In this document: in pieces, positions 52,486-62,255 of the stretch | Numbering within the stretch: position 1 is the first letter of the stretch | Layout: each line of letters opens with the position of its first letter | Assembly (NCBI RefSeq): GCF_046097105.1 | Contig: NZ_CP175562.1 | Coordinates: 1,364,001 to 1,428,000 of the forward strand | From: Natroniella sp046097105 | GTDB taxonomy: Bacteria; Bacillota; Halanaerobiia; Halobacteroidales; Halobacteroidaceae | Length of the DNA: 64,000 nt | Direction of reading: 5' to 3' | Translations under genes and position numbers: made by a program | Notes under the pieces: generated by a model | Told to the model about the DNA's origin: nothing | Databases searched by the model: none | What the model saw: the letters and a program-made list of their open reading frames with translations, nothing else

Positions 52486-52828
52486 CTTTTCCATCCTCAT
52501 CTATATTCTCCAATATTTCAAAGATGCGTGTTCCTTTTTCAATCGAATCATCATACCTAAAAATAATTTCTGGAGTATGTCGTAATTTAATTCTTTGACC
52601 AACTTCCCTTCTGACAAACCCCTCTGTCGCTTGTAACCCCTCCATAGTTTCCTCTTTCTTACCATTTAAAATACTGACAAAAACTTTAGCATGACGTAAA
52701 TCACCAGAAACCTCTACATCAGTTATAGTTACAAAACCAATTCGTGGATCCTTAATCTCTTTTTGTAATAAATCACTTACCTCTTGTTTGATTAATTCTC
52801 CAACCCTTTGTGATCTATGGCGAGCCAT
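52478..52828 (-). CDS. rbfA: Ribosome-binding factor A
   Basis: A KH-fold protein for 30S maturation. RVGELIKQEVSDLLQKEIKDPRIGFVTITDVEVSGDLRHAKVFVS and LRHTPEIIFRYDDSIEKG are diagnostic. The frame is open to 52837, but AGGAG abuts that ATG and is correctly spaced for the ATG at 52828 (MARHRSQRVG), giving 116 aa. Follows infB by about 20 bases. Confidence 0.95.
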   Translation of the reverse strand: MARHRSQRVGELIKQEVSDLLQKEIKDPRIGFVTITDVEVSGDLRHAKVFVSILNGKKEETMEGLQATEGFVRREVGQRIKLRHTPEIIFRYDDSIEKGTRIFEILENIDEDGKDE

Positions 52829-52848
52829 TCCTATCATCTCCTATCAGT

Positions 52849-54786
52849 TTATAGAGTTCGTTTAACCTCTTCATAATCATAAACTTCCATAATATCTCCT
52901 ACTTTAATATCATTATAATCTTCAATTCCAACTCCACATTCATACCCTTCAGCTACTTCACGTACATCATCTTTAAAGCGCTTAAGAGAACTAATTTCTC
53001 CCTCTTTTATAATCTTACCATCTCTAATCAATCTAATCTTAGCATTTCTGTTAATCTTACCACTCTTAACATAAGAACCAGCAATTGTACCTACTTTAGG
53101 TACTTTAAATGTATCTCTAACCTCCACTCGACCTAAAACAATCTCTTTATAGTCAGGATCTAATAATCCTTCCATTGCTTGTTTAATCTCTTCAATCGCT
53201 CTATAGATAATTCGATAAGTACGAATTTCAACAGTTTCCTTTTCAGCAACCTTACGGGCATTAGTTCCAGGACGAACATTAAATCCAATAATAATTGCAT
53301 TCGAAGCTGAAGCCAGCATAACATCTGTTTCAGTAATTCCTCCTACTCCATCATGCACAACTTTAACCTGAACTTCTTCCGTACTTAAATTCAATAATGA
53401 TTCCTTTAAAGCCTCGACTGATCCTTGTACATCGGCTTTAACTACAATATTTAAATTCTTAATTTCTCCTTCTTGAATTTGAGCAAATAAATCATCAAGA
53501 TTAACGGTCGTATTTTGACTTAATTCATCGGCTCTCCTCTTATCTTCACGTCTGTTAGCTATATCTCTTGTAGCTTGATCATCTTCTAAAACCTCTAATA
53601 AATCACCAGCATTTGGCACCTCAGATAGACCCAATACTTCAACTGGAGTAGAAGGACCTGCCTCTTCAACTCTTTCTCCGCGATCATTAATCATTGCTCT
53701 TACTCTTCCAGAAGCCATACCTGCTACAATAGGCTCTCCTACTTTTAAAGTTCCATTTTTAATTAAAACAGTAGCTACTGGCCCTCGGCCTCTATCTAAT
53801 TCTGCTTCAATTATGACTCCATGAGCTGGACGAGCAGGGTTAGCTTTTAACTCTTCCATTTCAGCAGTCAAGATAATCATTTCTAATAACTCATCCAAAT
53901 TCTGCTGCTTCAGAGCAGAAACTGGAACACAAATCGTATCTCCACCCCATTCTTCAACTACTAAACCATGTTCCGTTAACTCCTGTTTAACCCTCTCTGG
54001 TTGTGCATTTGGTTTGTCAATTTTATTAATAGCTACTATAATTGGTACTTCAGCTGCTTTAGCATGGTTAATTGCTTCAACAGTTTGCGGCATAATTCCA
54101 TCATCAGCTCCAACTACTAAGATAGCAATGTCAGTTGCCTGAGCACCACGAGCTCTCATTGAAGTAAATGCCTCATGGCCTGGAGTATCTAAGAAAGTAA
54201 TTAGCTGATCATTTACTTCAACTTGATAAGCTCCAATATGTTGCGTAATCCCTCCAGCTTCACCAACTGTTACATTTGTTTTTCTAATTGAATCCAATAG
54301 AGTCGTCTTTCCGTGATCTACATGTCCCATTACAGTAATTACTGGTGGTCTAGTTTTCAAGTCTGCTGGATCATCTTCAACATCTGCTACTAATCCATAA
54401 ATATCATCTTCAATATCATCTTCTTCTACCTCTTCTACCTGATAACCATACTCTTGCGCTAATGTTTCGATTGTTTCAAAATCAAGCTCTTGATTAATTG
54501 TCGCCATAACTCCCAAATTAATTAATTCAGCCATCAAACTATTAGGCTCAATCTCTAACTCTTCAGCTAACTCTTTAACGGTTAACCTTCCCTCAACTTC
54601 TATTATATCTACCTCTTTATCATCTTCATCCGTTCCTAATACCATACCGGTCACCATTTCAGCAGTATCTTTCTCTACTGTGCTCATATGACTACTAACA
54701 TCTAACCCTAAATCCTGTAATATCTCAATTAATTCTTTATTTTCTATCTCTAACTCATTAGCCAACTCATAAATTCTAATTCCCAT
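52849..54786 (-). CDS. infB: Translation initiation factor IF-2
   Basis: A 645-residue GTPase placing fMet-tRNA. N-terminal winged-helix-like repeats (IRIYELANELEIENKELIEIL and LTVKELAEELEIEPNSLMAEL), then GTPase motifs GHVDHGKTTLLDSI, DTPGHEAFTSMRARGA, INKID and the IF2 barrel domains with GVGGITETDVMLASASNA and IIGFNVRPGTNA. Shorter N-terminal linker than E. coli. Directly follows nusA with only 51 bases, so ylxR and ylxQ are missing. Confidence 0.97.
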   Translation of the reverse strand: MGIRIYELANELEIENKELIEILQDLGLDVSSHMSTVEKDTAEMVTGMVLGTDEDDKEVDIIEVEGRLTVKELAEELEIEPNSLMAELINLGVMATINQELDFETIETLAQEYGYQVEEVEEDDIEDDIYGLVADVEDDPADLKTRPPVITVMGHVDHGKTTLLDSIRKTNVTVGEAGGITQHIGAYQVEVNDQLITFLDTPGHEAFTSMRARGAQATDIAILVVGADDGIMPQTVEAINHAKAAEVPIIVAINKIDKPNAQPERVKQELTEHGLVVEEWGGDTICVPVSALKQQNLDELLEMIILTAEMEELKANPARPAHGVIIEAELDRGRGPVATVLIKNGTLKVGEPIVAGMASGRVRAMINDRGERVEEAGPSTPVEVLGLSEVPNAGDLLEVLEDDQATRDIANRREDKRRADELSQNTTVNLDDLFAQIQEGEIKNLNIVVKADVQGSVEALKESLLNLSTEEVQVKVVHDGVGGITETDVMLASASNAIIIGFNVRPGTNARKVAEKETVEIRTYRIIYRAIEEIKQAMEGLLDPDYKEIVLGRVEVRDTFKVPKVGTIAGSYVKSGKINRNAKIRLIRDGKIIKEGEISSLKRFKDDVREVAEGYECGVGIEDYNDIKVGDIMEVYDYEEVKRTL

Positions 54787-54837
54787 TAATTAACACCTCA
54801 CTATTAATTTGTAATTTTATTGCTTTAAGAAATAATC

Positions 54838-55893
54838 TTAGAACAATCCTGAATCCTTCTCTTCTAACTGCGATTCACTCTTAATATCTATCTTCCATCC
54901 TGTCAATTTAGCAGCTAGTCTAGCATTTTGACCCTCTTTTCCAATTGCTAAAGACAATTGATAATCTGGTACAACTACCTTAGCTACACTTTCTAGCTCA
55001 TCAACATCTACATCAATAACTTCAGCAGGACTTAAAGCATTAGAGACAAACTTGGCAACATCTTCATTCCATTGCACAATATCAACCTTTTCCCCATTTA
55101 ACTGATCAACAATAATCCTTACCCGAGAACCATTAGGGCCAACACAAGAACCAACAGCATCCACATCTTCGTCATTAGAATGAACAGCAATCTTAGAGCG
55201 TGAACCTGCTTCCCTTGCCACCGCTTTAATCTCTACAACTCCATCATGAATCTCAGGAACTTCTAATTCAAATAACCTCTCTAATAATCCCGGATGTGTC
55301 CTAGAGACTAAAATGTTTGGCCCTTTAGTAGTTTCACTAACCTCAACAATATAAACTTTGATTCGATCTCCTTGCTCATATTCTTCGATTGGTATCTGCT
55401 CAGGCGGAATTAAGATTGCTTCCGCCCTTCCCAGATCAATAATCACATTATTTTTATGATGACGCTGAACAATCCCTGTTACTATATCCCCTTCTCGATT
55501 AGAAAACTCTTCATAAATAATGTCCCGTTCAGCTTCACGAATCCTCTGAATAACGACCTGTTTAGCTGTTTGCGCTGCAATCCGACCAAAATTACCAGGA
55601 GTAACTTCAATCTCTACTTGATCTCCTATTTCATAATTAGGGTTCTTTTGTTGGGCCTCAATCAATGAAATTTCCTCATCTTGATTAGTTACTTCCTCAA
55701 CAACTTCTTTTGTAGAGTAAACACTTACTTCACCAGTGTCTTCTTCTATATCAATCTCTACACTTCCAGCAGTACCGAAATCCCGTTTATAAGCCGATTT
55801 TAATGCTGCTTTAATAGCATCAAGCAACATTGCTTTAGGAATCCCCTTTTCTTTTTCAATATCATTTAACGCTTGAATCAACTCAACATTCAT
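54838..55893 (-). CDS. nusA: Transcription termination/antitermination factor NusA
   Basis: Binds RNA polymerase and nascent RNA. N-terminal domain (MNVELIQALNDIEKEKGIPK), S1 domain (EGDIVTGIVQRHHKNNVIIDLG), KH1 (VGSCVGPNGSRVRIIVDQLNGEKVD) and KH2 (SLAIGKEGQNARLAAKLTGWKIDI) are in order. Length 351 aa, the short Gram-positive form without acidic repeats. 24 bases after rimP. Confidence 0.96.
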   Translation of the reverse strand: MNVELIQALNDIEKEKGIPKAMLLDAIKAALKSAYKRDFGTAGSVEIDIEEDTGEVSVYSTKEVVEEVTNQDEEISLIEAQQKNPNYEIGDQVEIEVTPGNFGRIAAQTAKQVVIQRIREAERDIIYEEFSNREGDIVTGIVQRHHKNNVIIDLGRAEAILIPPEQIPIEEYEQGDRIKVYIVEVSETTKGPNILVSRTHPGLLERLFELEVPEIHDGVVEIKAVAREAGSRSKIAVHSNDEDVDAVGSCVGPNGSRVRIIVDQLNGEKVDIVQWNEDVAKFVSNALSPAEVIDVDVDELESVAKVVVPDYQLSLAIGKEGQNARLAAKLTGWKIDIKSESQLEEKDSGLF

Positions 55894-55917
55894 CTTTTTA
55901 ATTCCTCCCCTTATACC

Positions 55918-56376
55918 CTAAAATTCAACTGCCAATTTAGTTTTAGCAATTTTAGAAAATGGTATACTCAATTCTTCACCATCTAAGCTAAGCTTAACAT
56001 TCTCACCTTCAAGACCAAGTAGTTTGCCTGTCAACTCTTTTTTGCCATTTACCGGTGCATATGTAGAAATCTCAACCAGTTCTCCACTAAATCTTTTAAA
56101 ATCTTGCTTTGTTTTTAACGGTCTATCAATCCCTGGCGACGAAACTTCTAACAGATAAGACTGTTCTATTGGATCCTTTAAGTCCAATTGTTCACTTAAG
56201 TCTCGGCTCACCTGCTGACAGTCATCTAAAGATACACCATCTATATTATCAACAAAGACTCTTAAAATCCAATCCGGGCCTTCTTTGTTATATTCTACAT
56301 CAACTAATTCTAAGCCTTGGCTCACAACTATCGGCTCCGCTAATTCCATTACAATACGCTCTACACTCTTCCCCAT
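55918..56376 (-). CDS. rimP: Ribosome maturation factor RimP
   Basis: Assists 30S assembly. IVVSQGLELVDVEYNKEGPDWILRVFVDN, GVSLDDCQQVSRDLSEQLD and SYLLEVSSPGIDRPLKTKQDFKRF are signature blocks. The frame is open to 56421, but GGGAGGG is spaced for the ATG at 56376 (MGKSVERIVM), giving 152 aa. First of rimP-nusA-infB; the short hairpin at 56460 separates it from polC. Confidence 0.95.
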   Translation of the reverse strand: MGKSVERIVMELAEPIVVSQGLELVDVEYNKEGPDWILRVFVDNIDGVSLDDCQQVSRDLSEQLDLKDPIEQSYLLEVSSPGIDRPLKTKQDFKRFSGELVEISTYAPVNGKKELTGKLLGLEGENVKLSLDGEELSIPFSKIAKTKLAVEF

Positions 56377-56459
56377 ATTTTTCCCTCCCTTAAGCTTTAT
56401 TTTCCCAAATTTTAGTATCATTTATTCTTATTCGGCTAATTAATTTTATTACATAATTA

Positions 56460-56482
56460 AAGAGTGGGTTCTTTACCCACTC
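56460..56482 (-). terminator. Terminator-like hairpin between polC and rimP
   Basis: GAGTGGGT-AAAGA-ACCCACTC followed by TTTAATTA on the minus strand, about 60 bases after the polC stop. The T tract is short, so read-through into rimP is possible. Confidence 0.65.
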
Positions 56483-56544
56483 CGTTAGTACAGATATCAA
56501 CAAATATATATTACATTTTAGCATATTATTAACCTTTTTGCAAA

Positions 56545-59500
56545 CTATATTCCAAAGAGGGATAATTGATTAGTTTCCGGCAAACCATCCACAGCACCAA
56601 TCTCCTTTAAGACTTCAATTACTGTTTTGCTCAAGCCAGTTCTATTAGTTAAATCTTCTATTGATGTAAATTCCACTCCTTGACGTGCTTGAATTAAACT
56701 CTCTGCTGCACTCTCTCCTAAACCTTGTAAACTTACTAAAGGAGGTAGTAACCCTTCCTCTGTAATTTCAAATTCTTTAGCCTTAGATTGATAAATATCG
56801 ACTGTTTTGAAGGTGATTCCTCTAGCCATTGCTTCAATTACTATCTGTAAAACCTTTAACGTATTCTTATCTTTTGCTGTTGCATCATTACCTTTAGCTT
56901 TAATTTCATTAATCTTTTTCTTAATAAACTCTTTTCCTTGCAAAACAATTTGTGAATCAAAATCATCAGCTTTAATAGTAAAGTAAGTATTATAAAAAGC
57001 CTCCGGGTAATGAACCTTAAAATAAGCAATTCGAAAAGCCATCATCACATAAGCTGCTGCATGGGCTTTAGGAAACATATAATTTATCGTCTTACATGAT
57101 TTAATATACCAATCAGGAACCTCATTATCCTTCATAGCTTTTTCTTCCTCTGGCGTTAACCCCTTTCCTTTACGGACATGCTCCATAATCCAAAAGGCTG
57201 TAGAAGGTTTTACCCCTTTTTGTAATAAATAATTCATAATATCATCACGAACAGAGATTACTTCTGATAGCTGTGCTATCCCTTGCTTAATCAAATCCTG
57301 AGCATTGTTCAACCAGACATCTGCTCCATGAGATAATCCACTAATCCTTACCAGTTCAGCAAAAGTTGTCGGCTTAGTCTCCTTTAACATTCCTCTAACA
57401 AAACTGGTCCCAAACTCTGGGATACCCAATGTCCCTAATTCAACTCCTACTTCTTCTTGGCTGACACCTAACGGTTCAATGCTAGAAAATATTGCCATAG
57501 TATCTTCATCTTCTAAAGAAATTTCTTGAGGATCAACACCGGTCAAATCTTGTAACATACGAATACTGGTTGGATCATCATGTCCTAAAATATCCAGTTT
57601 CAATAGATTATCGTGGATCGAATCAAAATCAAAGTGGGTCGTCAAAGTATCCTTCTTCATATCGTTAGCTGGTTTTTGAATCGGAGTAAAATCATAAATC
57701 TCTTTTTCTTGTGGTACAACTATCTGTCCTCCAGGATGTTGACCGGTCGTCCTCTTTACTCCTGTACAACCAGCAACCAAACGATCAATTTCAGCTTTTC
57801 TTAATGGTAAGTCATTATCTTGAGCATGTCCTTTAACAAAACCATAGGCAGTTCGATCAGCAATTGTAGAGATAGTTCCTGCTCGATAGACATATTCTGT
57901 TCCAAACAACTCTTCTGTATACTTATGAACTTGAGGCTGATACTCCCCCGAAAAGTTAAGATCTATATCTGGTACTTTGTCTCCTTCAAAACCTAAAAAG
58001 ACTTCAAATGGAATATCAAAACCATCTTTAACTAACTGACTAGAACATTCAGGACATTTTTGATCCGGCAAGTCAACCCCTACCCCAACAGAACCATCAG
58101 TAAAAAATTGATTATATTTACATTCTGGACATCTATAATGCGGTGCTAAAGGGTTTACTTCTGTAATATCAGTCATAGTAGCTACTAAAGAAGAACCAAC
58201 CGAACCACGCGAACCAACTAAATATCCATCATCTAATGATTTCTTAACTAATTTTTGTGAAATTAAATAAATTACTGCATAACCATTCCCGATGATCGAA
58301 TCCAACTCTTTTTTTAATCTTTTTTCTACAATTTCTGGTAGTGGACTGCCATAAAGTCCTTCAGCTTTATTATAAGTCATTGATCTAATTTTATCTTCTG
58401 CTCCTTCAATAGTCGGAGTAAATAATCCATCTGGAATTGGTTTAAGTTCTTCAACCATTTCTACTATCTGATTTGGATTATCAATTACTAGTTTTTGAGC
58501 TGCCTCTGGTTCAAAATAATCAAACTCCTCTAACATTTCAGAAGTCGTTCTAAAATATAAAGGTGCTTGTTGATCTGCATCATCAAAGCCTTGTCCTTCC
58601 ATTAAAATCTGACGATAAATACTATCTTTAGGATCTAAAAAGTGAACATCACCAGCAGCAATCACAGGCTTACCTAGCTTCTTTCCTAACTGATAAATCT
58701 TCTTATTAATCTCCTGTAATTCTTCTAAAGATTTAACGGTTCCCTGGGCTAATAAAAACTTATTATTACCAACCGGTTGTAATTCAAGATAATCATAAAA
58801 TTTAGCTAATTCCATCAACTCTTGTTCAGGTTTCCCATTCAACACCGCCTTATATAACTTTCCAGCTTCACAAGCAGAACCAATAATTAGACCTTCTCTC
58901 ATCTCTAACAATTCACTTTTTAAGATTCTAGGTACACGATGAAAATTATCAATATGAGCCTTTGAAACTAATTTATAAAGATTCTTAAGCCCCACTTGAT
59001 TCTTAACTAAAATATTAGTATGATAAGGTCTAACTCGCTTATAATCAATCTTACTTGTCAATTGATTGACTTCAGCTAAAACAGCAACATCTTGCTCTAG
59101 AGTTAAGTCTATTAATTCTGCAAATATTTCAGCAGTCACAGTTGCATCATCAATAGCCCGATGGTGATTTTCTAAATCTTTATTAAACTTTTTAGCCAAC
59201 TTATTTAATTTATAACTCTTTAAATCTGGCAATAAAGCTCGAGATAAATTTAAGGTGTCTAGAGCAGTATTGGTTAATTTCTCTTTCTCTAATTTTCGCA
59301 ACTTATCTTCAATAAACCCTAGATCAAAGCTCAAGTTATGAGCTACTAAAGTAGCCTCTCCAACAAAATCTAAAAATTCTTCAATTGCTATTTCTAGCTG
59401 AGGGGCCAACTCCACCATTTGATCAGTAATCCCTGTCAATTCAGTAATCTTTGCTGGGATAGAGACTCCTGGATTGATAAAGGTTTGATAGGTATCAACT

Positions 59501-60843
59501 ATCTCTCCTGCCTCTAATTTAACTGCTCCTATCTCTATAATTTGATCAGAGTGAGGATTAAAACCTGTCGTTTCTAAATCAAAGACTACAAATTTCTCTT
59601 CTGTTAGCTTCTTCTCATTTGGATTTAAAACGATCGGCTCCCCATCATCAACTAAATATGCTTCCACACCATAAATGACTTTAATATCTCTACCCACAGC
59701 AGCATTATGAGCATGTGGAAAAGACTGTACTACCCCATGATCAGTAATTGCAATTGCTGGATGACCCCACTCATCAGCCCTCTTAATTACCTCTCCTACA
59801 TCAACGACTGAGTCCATTGCACTCATTTTGGTATGTAAATGCAACTCACTTCTCTTTTGTGGTGCATCATCCTTTTTATTTTCAGGTACAATTGGCATTA
59901 CAGAATTGGCCATTAAGCTCAATTCATGGTCATACTTATCATACTTAACTGGCCCTTGAACCTTAACACAACAACCTTTAGTAATATTTTTAGCCAACGC
60001 TCCATTTTGCTTCTCAAAGACTTTGACTGTAATTGAATCAGTACCGTCAGTTAAATAAAATATAACTAAATTCCTACCACTTTTTAACTCCCTAACTTCT
60101 AAATCAAATACTTCTCCAGCAATAATTATCTTTCTTTCTTCTCCTACTATCTCCTCAATAGTAGTCGATTGGCCACTTATCTTATTTCCCAACCAGACTT
60201 GATTTGAACTTTTAGTCGACGATTGATTAGTCTTAACTCCTGCATCTTCTCGCTGAGCAACAGACTCAACCAAACTCTTCATATAAGCATCGTTCTCTTT
60301 AGTTTGCTCATCTTTAATCTTTGCTAATTCATCTGCAAAATTTCCTAAACCAAATTTAACTTTAACTTGCTGATTATACTCTTGTTCAATTATTTCAGCC
60401 AAGATTTGATGACAATTCTTTTTCTCCAATGCTTCGATTGCCATTTTATTCTTAACTTCTACAATCAACAATTCATCTTCTACTCGCCAATGCGATAACG
60501 AAAGCCAACCATTAGTCTGAGGGAGTCTCTCTCTTATCTTCTTAATTATCTGCTCCCACTCTTCAGTCAAGATTAAATCTAAAGGTAGATCAGGGTTATA
60601 ATACTCAACTTGATACTTAAACCTCCCTTTAGAAATCATTTCAGCTCCTAACTGTTCCAATTGATCAGCAATTTCAAAGCCTTGAGGTAATTTAAATTTA
60701 ACTTGACAGTAATTATCCTCCAAATCAACCTCAACCTTAAGAATCTTTATTTTATTGATCAGCTCTTGACTAGTAAAATTTTCTTTTAGTCGCTCTTTAA
60801 ATATACAACTATTTCCTTTAGGTTTAATTACTACTTTACCCAT
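56545..60843 (-). CDS. polC: DNA polymerase III alpha subunit, PolC type
   Basis: The Gram-positive replicative polymerase, 1432 aa. In order: N-terminal domain, OB fold (EVFDLEVRELKSGRNLVIFY, near 250), PHP domain split by the exonuclease (RSELHLHTKMSAMDSVVDVG), proofreading exonuclease (FVVFDLETTGFNPHSDQIIEIG, near 420), the zinc-binding C..C pairs (CPECKYNQF and CPECSSQL), the catalytic DIDLNFSGEYQ, and helix-hairpin-helix end (LSKTVIEVLKEIGAVDGLP). Its position after proS-side genes and before rimP matches Bacillus. Confidence 0.97.
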   Translation of the reverse strand: MGKVVIKPKGNSCIFKERLKENFTSQELINKIKILKVEVDLEDNYCQVKFKLPQGFEIADQLEQLGAEMISKGRFKYQVEYYNPDLPLDLILTEEWEQIIKKIRERLPQTNGWLSLSHWRVEDELLIVEVKNKMAIEALEKKNCHQILAEIIEQEYNQQVKVKFGLGNFADELAKIKDEQTKENDAYMKSLVESVAQREDAGVKTNQSSTKSSNQVWLGNKISGQSTTIEEIVGEERKIIIAGEVFDLEVRELKSGRNLVIFYLTDGTDSITVKVFEKQNGALAKNITKGCCVKVQGPVKYDKYDHELSLMANSVMPIVPENKKDDAPQKRSELHLHTKMSAMDSVVDVGEVIKRADEWGHPAIAITDHGVVQSFPHAHNAAVGRDIKVIYGVEAYLVDDGEPIVLNPNEKKLTEEKFVVFDLETTGFNPHSDQIIEIGAVKLEAGEIVDTYQTFINPGVSIPAKITELTGITDQMVELAPQLEIAIEEFLDFVGEATLVAHNLSFDLGFIEDKLRKLEKEKLTNTALDTLNLSRALLPDLKSYKLNKLAKKFNKDLENHHRAIDDATVTAEIFAELIDLTLEQDVAVLAEVNQLTSKIDYKRVRPYHTNILVKNQVGLKNLYKLVSKAHIDNFHRVPRILKSELLEMREGLIIGSACEAGKLYKAVLNGKPEQELMELAKFYDYLELQPVGNNKFLLAQGTVKSLEELQEINKKIYQLGKKLGKPVIAAGDVHFLDPKDSIYRQILMEGQGFDDADQQAPLYFRTTSEMLEEFDYFEPEAAQKLVIDNPNQIVEMVEELKPIPDGLFTPTIEGAEDKIRSMTYNKAEGLYGSPLPEIVEKRLKKELDSIIGNGYAVIYLISQKLVKKSLDDGYLVGSRGSVGSSLVATMTDITEVNPLAPHYRCPECKYNQFFTDGSVGVGVDLPDQKCPECSSQLVKDGFDIPFEVFLGFEGDKVPDIDLNFSGEYQPQVHKYTEELFGTEYVYRAGTISTIADRTAYGFVKGHAQDNDLPLRKAEIDRLVAGCTGVKRTTGQHPGGQIVVPQEKEIYDFTPIQKPANDMKKDTLTTHFDFDSIHDNLLKLDILGHDDPTSIRMLQDLTGVDPQEISLEDEDTMAIFSSIEPLGVSQEEVGVELGTLGIPEFGTSFVRGMLKETKPTTFAELVRISGLSHGADVWLNNAQDLIKQGIAQLSEVISVRDDIMNYLLQKGVKPSTAFWIMEHVRKGKGLTPEEEKAMKDNEVPDWYIKSCKTINYMFPKAHAAAYVMMAFRIAYFKVHYPEAFYNTYFTIKADDFDSQIVLQGKEFIKKKINEIKAKGNDATAKDKNTLKVLQIVIEAMARGITFKTVDIYQSKAKEFEITEEGLLPPLVSLQGLGESAAESLIQARQGVEFTSIEDLTNRTGLSKTVIEVLKEIGAVDGLPETNQLSLFGI

Positions 60844-60856
60844 TCTTATCTCTCCC

Positions 60857-61537
60857 TTAATCTAGATCCTTAATCTGAACACTAATAACACTTGGTAGTT
60901 CAGTCAACACCCCAATCAACTGGTTTTGGTCAACTTTCTTGGATTTCTGTATCTTTAAATTAATATAAACATTATTCGCTTCTTTATAACATTGTTCTAT
61001 ACATGCATCAGTAATCTGAATTTCATTTTCACCTAATACAGAAGCAATCTTACCTAATGAACCCACCTGATCAAAAATTTTAATTCGCAATGAATACAAG
61101 TTTTGACTATTATAGAGCCTTAATTCAACTTGACTTAAAAGTGTTAATGTTACCATTACTAAAATAGTAGCAATTACCGCATTTAAATAAAAACCTGCTC
61201 CCACAGCTAAGCCAATTCCAGCAACTGTCCATAAACCAGCAGCAGTTGTTAGCCCCGTAACCGAAAATCCTTCTCTAATAATAGTTCCTGCCCCTAAGAA
61301 ACCAATTCCACTGATAACTTGAGCAGCAATTCGACCAGGATCACCTGGGTTAGACAATACTCCTTCATATAATAATGGAACTTTTAAGGAAACTGTCATA
61401 ATCAAAGTTGAACCTACTGCTACTAAGATATATGTTCTAAATCCTGCTGGTCTATAACTTCGCTCCCTTTCTAGACCTACCAGCCCCCCCAATAAGCAGG
61501 CTAATAATAAACGTGAAACGATTTCTAGCGCTTCCAA
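60857..61537 (-). CDS. MgtC/SapB family membrane protein with ACT-like C-terminus
   Basis: A 226-residue protein with about five helices. MgtC motifs: ACLLGGLVGLERERSYRPAGFRTYILVAVGS, GRIAAQVISGIGFLGAGTIIREG and GLTTAAGLWTVAGIGLAVG. The C-terminal 80 residues form a soluble ACT-like domain. MgtC proteins act in low-magnesium or phosphate adaptation; the ligand here is unknown. Start is TTG with GGGGGTGA upstream. It is inserted between proS and polC with a GT2 gene. Confidence 0.88.
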   Translation of the reverse strand: MEALEIVSRLLLACLLGGLVGLERERSYRPAGFRTYILVAVGSTLIMTVSLKVPLLYEGVLSNPGDPGRIAAQVISGIGFLGAGTIIREGFSVTGLTTAAGLWTVAGIGLAVGAGFYLNAVIATILVMVTLTLLSQVELRLYNSQNLYSLRIKIFDQVGSLGKIASVLGENEIQITDACIEQCYKEANNVYINLKIQKSKKVDQNQLIGVLTELPSVISVQIKDLD

Positions 61538-61554
61538 CTATTATCACCCCCTAA

Positions 61555-61594
61555 AGATCAAATGTTGCTTGTAAAAACAAGCAACATTTGATCT
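61555..61594 (-). terminator. Terminator overlapping the GT2 gene stop codon
   Basis: An 18-bp perfect stem (AGATCAAATGTTGCTTGT and complement, 4-base loop). The last bases of the stem coincide with the TAG stop of the gene ending at 61593. A CTTTA follows on the minus strand. Confidence 0.78.
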
Positions 61595-62237
61595 ATTTTA
61601 TCTTATTTTTAAAACAAGAAAAATTCTTAACTATATCCCAATACATCTTAACTCTAGCTTTAAATCCTTCCACAACACCTAATTTTTCCTCTTTCATAAC
61701 ATGAGATAGGTCATAAAGTTCAACTTCTTCAATCTTAATATTATGTTTTTTAATGTATTGAGTCAAAGCTACTTCTACGCCAAATTTAGTCATATTTAAA
61801 TCTGAGATGCCATCTAATACACTCCTCTTCACTGCTCTTTGTCCAGAAAGAAAAGGAGCAATCTTTTGGGCCAAATCTGTAACCATCCTGCCCTCGGCAA
61901 AGACTCCAATAGTCATTTTAGTCTTCTTATTAATTATTGGTGATAATAACTGATCAATATGTTCAGCTGTCAACCCCAATAAATCAGCATCTAAAAAGAG
62001 AATTATATCACTTTTACTATTTTCAATTCCAACTTGCATAGCAGCTCCTTTGCCCTGATTTTGTTCCAATTTAATAACTTCAGCTCCAGCTTTTAAGGCT
62101 TTAGCAGCTGTCTTATCAATTGAGCCATCACTCACTACAACAACTTCATCTATTAGCCGATGGTTTCTAACTTGAGTTACTACTTGAGCAACTGTCTCCT
62201 CTTCATTATAAGCAGGAATTATAGCAGCAATCTGCAT
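61593..62237 (-). CDS. Family 2 glycosyltransferase
   Basis: A 214-residue GT-A fold enzyme. IAAIIPAYNEEETVAQVVTQV and VVVSDGSIDKTA bind the nucleotide sugar, GAAMQVGI follows, and ILFLDADLLGL supplies the DXD metal site. The C-terminal half has AVKRSVLDGISDLNMTKFGVEVAL, like dolichyl-phosphate or glucosyl-phosphoglycerate-type transferases. No membrane helix. Donor and acceptor unknown; a compatible-solute or lipid role is possible but unproven. Lies between proS and mgtC. Confidence 0.85.
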   Translation of the reverse strand: MQIAAIIPAYNEEETVAQVVTQVRNHRLIDEVVVVSDGSIDKTAAKALKAGAEVIKLEQNQGKGAAMQVGIENSKSDIILFLDADLLGLTAEHIDQLLSPIINKKTKMTIGVFAEGRMVTDLAQKIAPFLSGQRAVKRSVLDGISDLNMTKFGVEVALTQYIKKHNIKIEEVELYDLSHVMKEEKLGVVEGFKARVKMYWDIVKNFSCFKNKIK

Positions 62238-62255
62238 TAATAAATAACCTCCTAA

